NCBI GenBank assembly: GCA_902795675.1
Contig: CADBLZ010000023.1
Span: forward strand, 1 to 26,088
DNA length: 26,088 nucleotides
From: an uncultured Erysipelotrichaceae bacterium
GTDB lineage: Bacteria > Bacillota_I > Bacilli_A > RF39 > UBA660
Direction: 5' to 3'
In this document: positions 22,611 through 26,088 of the stretch, one piece after another
Numbering within the stretch: the first letter of the stretch is position 1
How the letters are laid out: each line of letters starts with the position of its first letter
Program-made: the position numbers and the translations under genes
Notes under the pieces: model-generated
What the model was told of the DNA's origin: nothing
What the model saw: the letters and a program-made list of their open reading frames with translations, nothing else
The model's database searches: none

Positions 22611-23757
22611 AAAAACATTTTTTAAATAGCATCATAAAGTCTTCTTTAGTAACTTCACGAGGATTACCAGGTTTGCAAGGATCATTCATAGCTTTATCAG
22701 AAAGCATTTCAATATCAGCTTCCTTACCACCTACATCTTTAATATGTTGTGGAATATTAAGTCTTAGAGCTAAACCTCTAACTGCTTCACAAACCTTTTG
22801 AACAGCTTCTTTATCAGATAAGTATTCAACATCTAATTCAAATTCTCTAGCCATATCTCTAAATCTATCAGGACAAACTTCTCCATTCCATTCCATAATA
22901 GTTGGAAGAAGAAGTGCATTAGCTACACCATGTGGTGTGTCATATACGGCTCCTAATTGGTGAGCCATTGAGTGAACAATTCCTAAACCAACATTAGAGA
23001 ATCCCATACCAGCTATATATTGAGCTAAGCCCATTTCGTTAATAGCATCTTTATCTTTATTAACAGCTTTCTCTAAATTATGATAAATAATATGCATAGC
23101 TTTTAAAGCAAACATATCACTCATTTCATTATGTCCCTTTGTTATATAGCATTCCATAGCATGTGTTAAAGCATCCATACCTGTTGCAGCAGCTAAACTA
23201 GCAGGCATACCAGCCATTAGTTCAGTATCAATAATAGCCAGAACAGGAATTGAATTAGGATCAACACAAACCATTTTAATTTCTCTATCACTATCAGATA
23301 TAACATAGTTAATAGTTACTTCTGAAGCAGTTCCAGCAGTAGTTGGTAAAAAGATCATTGGTAAAGCTTTATTTTCAGTATTTGCTAGTCCTTCTAAAGA
23401 TGTAACATCTTTAAATTCAGGATTAGTAGCTATAATACCTACAGCTTTAGCAGTATCCATAGCAGATCCACCACCAACAGCAATAATTGAATCACAGTGG
23501 AACTTATTACATACTCTTAAACACTTTTTAACATTACTAACAGTAGGATTTGGTTTAATATCACTATATAGTTCATAAACAATGTTATTTTGATCTAAAA
23601 GTTTAGTTACTTTATCAGCAATACCAGTCTTAATTAAACCGGAATCTGTTACTAATAATATCTTTCTAAATTTTCTTTTCTTAATTTCAGGAACTAAAAC
23701 TTCTCTAGCACCCCAACCAAAATAAGATGTTTCATTTAATACAAAACGATTAATCAC
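22609..23757 (-). CDS. Iron-containing alcohol dehydrogenase, FucO-like (lactaldehyde reductase type)
   Basis: 382 residues from GTG 23757, behind AGGAGTGG. This start gives the length of E. coli FucO (382-383) and the aligned beginning INRFVLNETSYFGWGA. It is a group III NAD-dependent, Fe-dependent dehydrogenase. The NAD-binding loop is GGGS at 95-98, followed by PTTAGTASEVT. The metal ligands D195, H199, H262 and H276 keep exactly the FucO spacing (D196, H200, H263, H277 in E. coli). VNALL-type and NPREVTKEDF endings are also FucO-like. It probably reduces lactaldehyde or another short aldehyde to a diol or alcohol, or the reverse. No fucose or rhamnose catabolic gene is nearby, so the physiological substrate is open. 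A TetR-type gene is divergent and may regulate it. Confidence 0.93.
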   Translation of the reverse strand: MINRFVLNETSYFGWGAREVLVPEIKKRKFRKILLVTDSGLIKTGIADKVTKLLDQNNIVYELYSDIKPNPTVSNVKKCLRVCNKFHCDSIIAVGGGSAMDTAKAVGIIATNPEFKDVTSLEGLANTENKALPMIFLPTTAGTASEVTINYVISDSDREIKMVCVDPNSIPVLAIIDTELMAGMPASLAAATGMDALTHAMECYITKGHNEMSDMFALKAMHIIYHNLEKAVNKDKDAINEMGLAQYIAGMGFSNVGLGIVHSMAHQLGAVYDTPHGVANALLLPTIMEWNGEVCPDRFRDMAREFELDVEYLSDKEAVQKVCEAVRGLALRLNIPQHIKDVGGKEADIEMLSDKAMNDPCKPGNPREVTKEDFMMLFKKCF

Positions 23758-23781
23758 ATTAACCACTCCTATTCTCTTATG

Positions 23782-23790
23782 ATTATAACA
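23782..23790 (-). promoter_or_regulatory. Extended -10 promoter of the dehydrogenase gene
   Basis: TGT plus perfect TATAAT (23787-23782, - strand). The weak -35-like TTATAT (23810-23805) lies at 17 bp and overlaps the inverted repeat described separately. Confidence 0.7.
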
Positions 23791-23794
23791 TATA

Positions 23795-23813
23795 TAGTTA
23801 ATAAATATAACTA
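23795..23813. promoter_or_regulatory. Candidate TetR-family operator
   Basis: Inverted repeat TAGTTA - 7 nt - TAACTA in the divergent gap, over the spacer and -35 region of the dehydrogenase promoter. A third TAGTTA half-site (23848-23853) overlaps the spacer and -10 region of the regulator's own promoter. Short AT-rich repeats can arise by chance. Confidence 0.4.
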
Positions 23814-23833
23814 CAATTTTAATAAACATTATG

Positions 23834-23862
23834 TTGATTTTATATTTTAGTTATAATATAAT
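23834..23862 (+). promoter_or_regulatory. SigmaA promoter of the TetR-type gene
   Basis: TTGATT (23834-23839), 17-bp spacer, TATAAT (23857-23862). The predicted start, about 23869, is the first base of the AGGTGG ribosome site. A second TATAAT at 23852-23857 overlaps it. Confidence 0.65.
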
Positions 23863-23879
23863 TTAAGTAGGTGGTAAAA

Positions 23880-24428
23880 GTGGATATCAGAATATTAAAA
23901 ACAAAGAACAAACTGTATAAAGCTTTCATATCATTAATTGATAAAGAAAGAATTAAAGACATAACTGTACTAGAGTTATGTAAGGAAGCTAAAGTAAATA
24001 GAACAACATTCTACAAGTATTATCTTGATGTAGAAGATTTCACTAATAAATATGAAGAAGAACTACTTGAAGAATTAAAAATTAATATTAAAAATATCAA
24101 TCGTAACTATTTATTATCATTTACTAATAATACAATTGAAACTATTAAAAAGGATAAATCCACTTACCTAAATCTATTAGGTCCTAATGGAGATGCAAAC
24201 TTCTTAAAGAAGATATTATATATAGTTAAGAATGAAAGTATTGAAGAATGGCATAAGCTATTAAAGAAAGCTACTGAGAATGACTTAAACCATATATATA
24301 ACTTCATTGTTGATGGTATTACAGGTATCATTAATGAATGGATTAAGAGTAATTGCAAAGAAGACTCAGAACAAATCGAAATATTTATTAATAAGATTTG
24401 TATGAGTGGTTTATCAAGCTTTATTTAA
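23880..24428 (+). CDS. TetR/AcrR-family transcriptional regulator
   Basis: 182 residues from GTG 23880, 5 nt after AGGTGG; the GTG at 23871 is inside that ribosome site. The N-terminal TetR DNA-binding domain is clear: TKNKLYKAFISLIDKERIKDIT, then helix-turn-helix VLELCKEAKVNRTTFYKYY, followed by DVEDF. The C-terminal ~130 residues are helical and resemble the group with DhaS/YfiR-like ligand domains. It is divergent from the FucO-like dehydrogenase and shares a 122-nt gap with an inverted repeat, so it probably controls that gene and itself. The inducing ligand is unknown. It ends before a two-way terminator. Confidence 0.92.
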   Translation: MDIRILKTKNKLYKAFISLIDKERIKDITVLELCKEAKVNRTTFYKYYLDVEDFTNKYEEELLEELKINIKNINRNYLLSFTNNTIETIKKDKSTYLNLLGPNGDANFLKKILYIVKNESIEEWHKLLKKATENDLNHIYNFIVDGITGIINEWIKSNCKEDSEQIEIFINKICMSGLSSFI

Positions 24429-24434
24429 AATAAA

Positions 24435-24458
24435 AAAGAACTGTTTAACAGTTCTTTT
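24435..24458. terminator. Bidirectional terminator
   Basis: Perfect palindrome AAAAGAACTGTT / AACAGTTCTTTT between the TetR-type gene (+) and the 36-residue gene (-), with A/T runs on both sides. Confidence 0.88.
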
Positions 24459-24459
24459 A

Positions 24460-24570
24460 TTATTTACTATTTTTCTTAGTATTTTTGTTAACAAGTCTAA
24501 CTTTAACGCCACGTCTTGCGCCAAATGTTTTTTTAACTCCTTCTGGTAAGTTTACTTTATAAGTTCTCAT
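24460..24570 (-). CDS. Tiny basic protein, 36 residues, unknown
   Basis: A complete small gene: ATG 24570, stop TAA 24462-24460. It begins MRTYKVNLPEGVKKTFGARR and ends in the Lys/Asn-rich TKKNSK. It has about 11-12 Lys/Arg and only one acidic residue, so it is strongly basic, as in ribosomal or nucleic-acid-binding peptides. It does not match bL34, bL36 or bTHX as I know them. Evidence that it is expressed: AGGAGGTG ribosome site 6 nt before ATG (the best match to the anti-SD in the window), a strong promoter 30 nt upstream and a perfect terminator right after the stop. It follows a small membrane protein gene on the same strand. Function unknown. Confidence 0.78.
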   Translation of the reverse strand: MRTYKVNLPEGVKKTFGARRGVKVRLVNKNTKKNSK

Positions 24571-24600
24571 TGAAAGCACCTCCTCATAACTAACTAGTAA

Positions 24601-24630
24601 ATTATAACATGTTTTGTTAAAAAGTGTTAA
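24601..24630 (-). promoter_or_regulatory. Strong promoter of the 36-residue gene
   Basis: TTAACA (24630-24625), 18-bp spacer ending in TGT, perfect TATAAT (24606-24601), - strand: both an extended -10 and a near-consensus -35. Confidence 0.75.
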
Positions 24631-24635
24631 TTTTT

Positions 24636-24995
24636 TTACTTAATTAGTAGTTTTATTAAAGAAAATATCGTTAAAGATGTATTTAAAAAGATAAATACTA
24701 TATAAAATACTGAACTAAAATGACCTTTCTTTTTCTTTGTATCAAATATAATAAATACATAAAATAAGTATAAAACAATTAATACTAATAATAGATTTAT
24801 AAAATCAAAATGATTAATAAGAATGAATGGATAAATAATTCCCATTAGAATAGCAAATATAATACTAAATAAGTAAAACTTACCCAATGCTACTCTAGTA
24901 CTATCTGGTATTTCCTCTATTAATTTAGATTCTTTAATATTCTTTAGAACCTTCTTATTAATCTTACCTTTAATTTTCTTATTACGATTACTCAT
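24636..24995 (-). CDS. Small three-helix membrane protein, unknown
   Basis: 119 residues from ATG 24995, 5 nt after AGGTGA. This start lies 10 nt after the stop of the carboxypeptidase gene, whose TAG directly precedes the ribosome site, so the two are cotranscribed. A lysine-rich N-terminus (SNRNKKIKGKINKKVLKNIKE) precedes three or four hydrophobic stretches at about 38-58, 62-82 and 95-115, with a KKKKGH loop before the last. No family is recognised. It may assist or anchor the wall enzyme made just before it, which is inference from the operon only. No clear terminator follows; the promoter of the 36-residue gene lies directly downstream. Confidence 0.8.
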   Translation of the reverse strand: MSNRNKKIKGKINKKVLKNIKESKLIEEIPDSTRVALGKFYLFSIIFAILMGIIYPFILINHFDFINLLLVLIVLYLFYVFIIFDTKKKKGHFSSVFYIVFIFLNTSLTIFSLIKLLIK

Positions 24996-25005
24996 ATCTT
25001 CACCT

Positions 25006-26088
25006 CTAATAAGAGTACTCACTAGTAATTCCTAGATATTCTTCTAAAGTAATCCAATTACCGTTATTGTATAACTTAGTAGCTAATTCTACCCCAACAT
25101 ACCTAAAATGCCATGATTCATATATATAACCTGTTTCATTTTCTTTACCTTTAGGGAATCTTAGAATAAAACCATATTTATAGGCATTTTCGCTTAACCA
25201 TTTAGCTTGTGCCGTATTATCAAAATTAGAGTTAATACAAGCATTATTTAAACCATAATCGCAAACATCAAATGCTAAACCGGTTTGATGTTCTGAATGT
25301 CCAGGTCTAGCAGAATATCTATCTGCTGCAGCTTTTCCATCTCTACCAACATATCCGTTATATAGATTTCTTTGAGTGTTATAAGATCTAAAACCACTAG
25401 CTATCCATAAACTAAAACCTTTTGCTTTAGCATCACTAAACATCTTATTAGCAGCTTCATTTACTTTTGCATTTAAACCAGATCCATAACTAGATGGTAA
25501 AGCGTATGTTTTATTTGCAATTAATAAACCATCAATATATGTAATACCATTCTTTGTTACTCCTTTAAATCCCTTAGATGTAGTAAATTCTCCATCTTCA
25601 TTTCTAAATTCATATTGACTAGGAGTGTTAACAACTGGTTTTTTATTAACAACTAATTTAAAATCTTTTTTAGTCACATTACCAGAACTATCTTTAGCAA
25701 CATATTTTAATTCATATGTTCCTTCTTTACTAGTAACATAATCACCTTCAACATTTACTTTAATATCTTCTCCACTATTATCAGTAGCAGTTACACCAGA
25801 AAGTAAATCAACTTTATTACCAGCAGTAATAGTAATCGTATCTTTATAAGTAATTGTAGGTCCTTCTCTATCTTCTACAATAACTTTATAAGTATATTCT
25901 TTACCTTTAATCTTTATACTTACTTCCTGTTCACCAATCTTTGATGTATCAATTTTTTCTTTCTTAACGTCATAATCTTTATCTAAATTATCTGTATTAT
26001 AAAGTTCTTCGCCAAGATTTGCTTTTACTACATCTTCTTTAAAACTAACTTTGTTTCGACCTAAGTAAAAGTACACACCCCAACCAGC
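25006..26088 (-). CDS. D-alanyl-D-alanine carboxypeptidase (VanY type) with Ig-like domain, 5' partial
   Basis: 360 residues are visible. The frame stays open to the window edge and the first residues (AGWGVYFYLG) look like the end of a membrane anchor, so the true start lies outside. About 25-60 resemble a further Ig-like strand pair. About 65-145 form a DUF5011/HYR-like Ig domain (GPTITYKDTITITAG, TATDNSGEDI, YVAKDSSGNV). The C-terminal ~190 residues are a VanY/peptidase M15B domain: ASGFRSYNTQ, the zinc motif SEHQTGLAFDV (His and Asp) and the late ESWHFRYVG (Glu and His). It removes the terminal D-Ala from peptidoglycan stems, making the tetrapeptides that L,D-transpeptidases use. It is cotranscribed with the small membrane protein downstream. 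Confidence 0.93.
   Translation of the reverse strand, partial: AGWGVYFYLGRNKVSFKEDVVKANLGEELYNTDNLDKDYDVKKEKIDTSKIGEQEVSIKIKGKEYTYKVIVEDREGPTITYKDTITITAGNKVDLLSGVTATDNSGEDIKVNVEGDYVTSKEGTYELKYVAKDSSGNVTKKDFKLVVNKKPVVNTPSQYEFRNEDGEFTTSKGFKGVTKNGITYIDGLLIANKTYALPSSYGSGLNAKVNEAANKMFSDAKAKGFSLWIASGFRSYNTQRNLYNGYVGRDGKAAADRYSARPGHSEHQTGLAFDVCDYGLNNACINSNFDNTAQAKWLSENAYKYGFILRFPKGKENETGYIYESWHFRYVGVELATKLYNNGNWITLEEYLGITSEYSY

Noticed and set aside
23758..23829. Longer N-terminus for the FucO-like protein
   Set aside because: The extension would read through the promoter region and is absent from FucO; GTG 23757 gives the exact family length.
24460..24570. The 36-residue gene as ribosomal protein bL34 (rpmH) or bL36
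   Set aside because: Size and charge fit, but it lacks the conserved bL34 pattern (KRTFQPNNRKR) and the bL36 cysteines, so no symbol is given.
1..26088. TGA read as tryptophan (genetic code 4)
   Set aside because: All genes are full length under the standard code and use TGG for Trp; only stop-codon avoidance is seen.
1..26088. CRISPR arrays, tRNA/rRNA genes, insertion sequences, prophage or defence genes
   Set aside because: No regular direct repeats, tRNA folds, transposase motifs or phage proteins were found; gaps between genes are short and filled by promoters and terminators.
1..26088. Functional link between the L,D-transpeptidase at the left end and the D,D-carboxypeptidase at the right end
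   Set aside because: The enzymes could act in sequence on peptidoglycan, but they are about 24 kb apart in unrelated units, so neighbourhood gives no support.

Overview
The window is AT-rich, densely packed bacterial chromosome with about 25 protein genes, no RNA genes, no CRISPR array and no recognisable mobile element. The gene set (gmk, ybaK, typA, lysS, cysS, htpG, a CIRCE element, many Shine-Dalgarno sites of the AGGTGA type, DUF5011/VanY and L,D-transpeptidase wall enzymes) points to a low-GC Bacillota/Bacilli lineage. All 25 visible stop codons are TAA or TAG and none is TGA, while Trp is always TGG. This suggests a lineage near the Mollicutes, such as uncultured gut Bacilli of the RF39 kind. 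That placement is inference, not proof.

Layout. Positions 1-594 hold the C-terminal part of an L,D-transpeptidase. Positions 679-2797 hold two separately transcribed + strand genes: a sugar-transfer-associated ATP-grasp protein and a GT4-type glycosyltransferase. From 2816 to 15957 everything is on the - strand: two uncharacterised proteins, a YugP-like membrane protein with a damaged metalloprotease motif coupled behind cysS, a polytopic transporter, lysS, an uncharacterised 280-residue protein, typA, and a two-gene operon of unknown function (764 and 130 residues). A DUF308 membrane protein (+) converges on the ybaK-gmk-unknown operon (-). Then come htpG with CIRCE on its promoter, a divergent small coiled-coil gene with a perfect consensus promoter, and a convergent 549-residue protein with a possible Cys-His-Asp transglutaminase-like site. 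The right end has a FucO-like iron alcohol dehydrogenase divergent from a TetR regulator, a tiny basic 36-residue gene, a small membrane protein and a D,D-carboxypeptidase running off the window.

Regulatory style. The region is unusually legible. Most transcription units are one to three genes. Many promoters have an extended -10 (TGnTATAAT), often starting directly in the T-tract of the preceding terminator. Predicted transcription starts commonly fall 10-30 nt before the start codon and sometimes on the Shine-Dalgarno itself. Terminator hairpins often use the last codons and the stop codon as their left arm.

Function. Known genes are translation, chaperone and nucleotide-metabolism housekeeping, plus envelope enzymes at both ends. 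I see no convincing defence or secretion system. The most novel material is the uncharacterised proteins (449, 764+130, 549, 280, 109 and 36 residues), the apparent YugP pseudoprotease, and the compact stop/terminator/promoter architecture.
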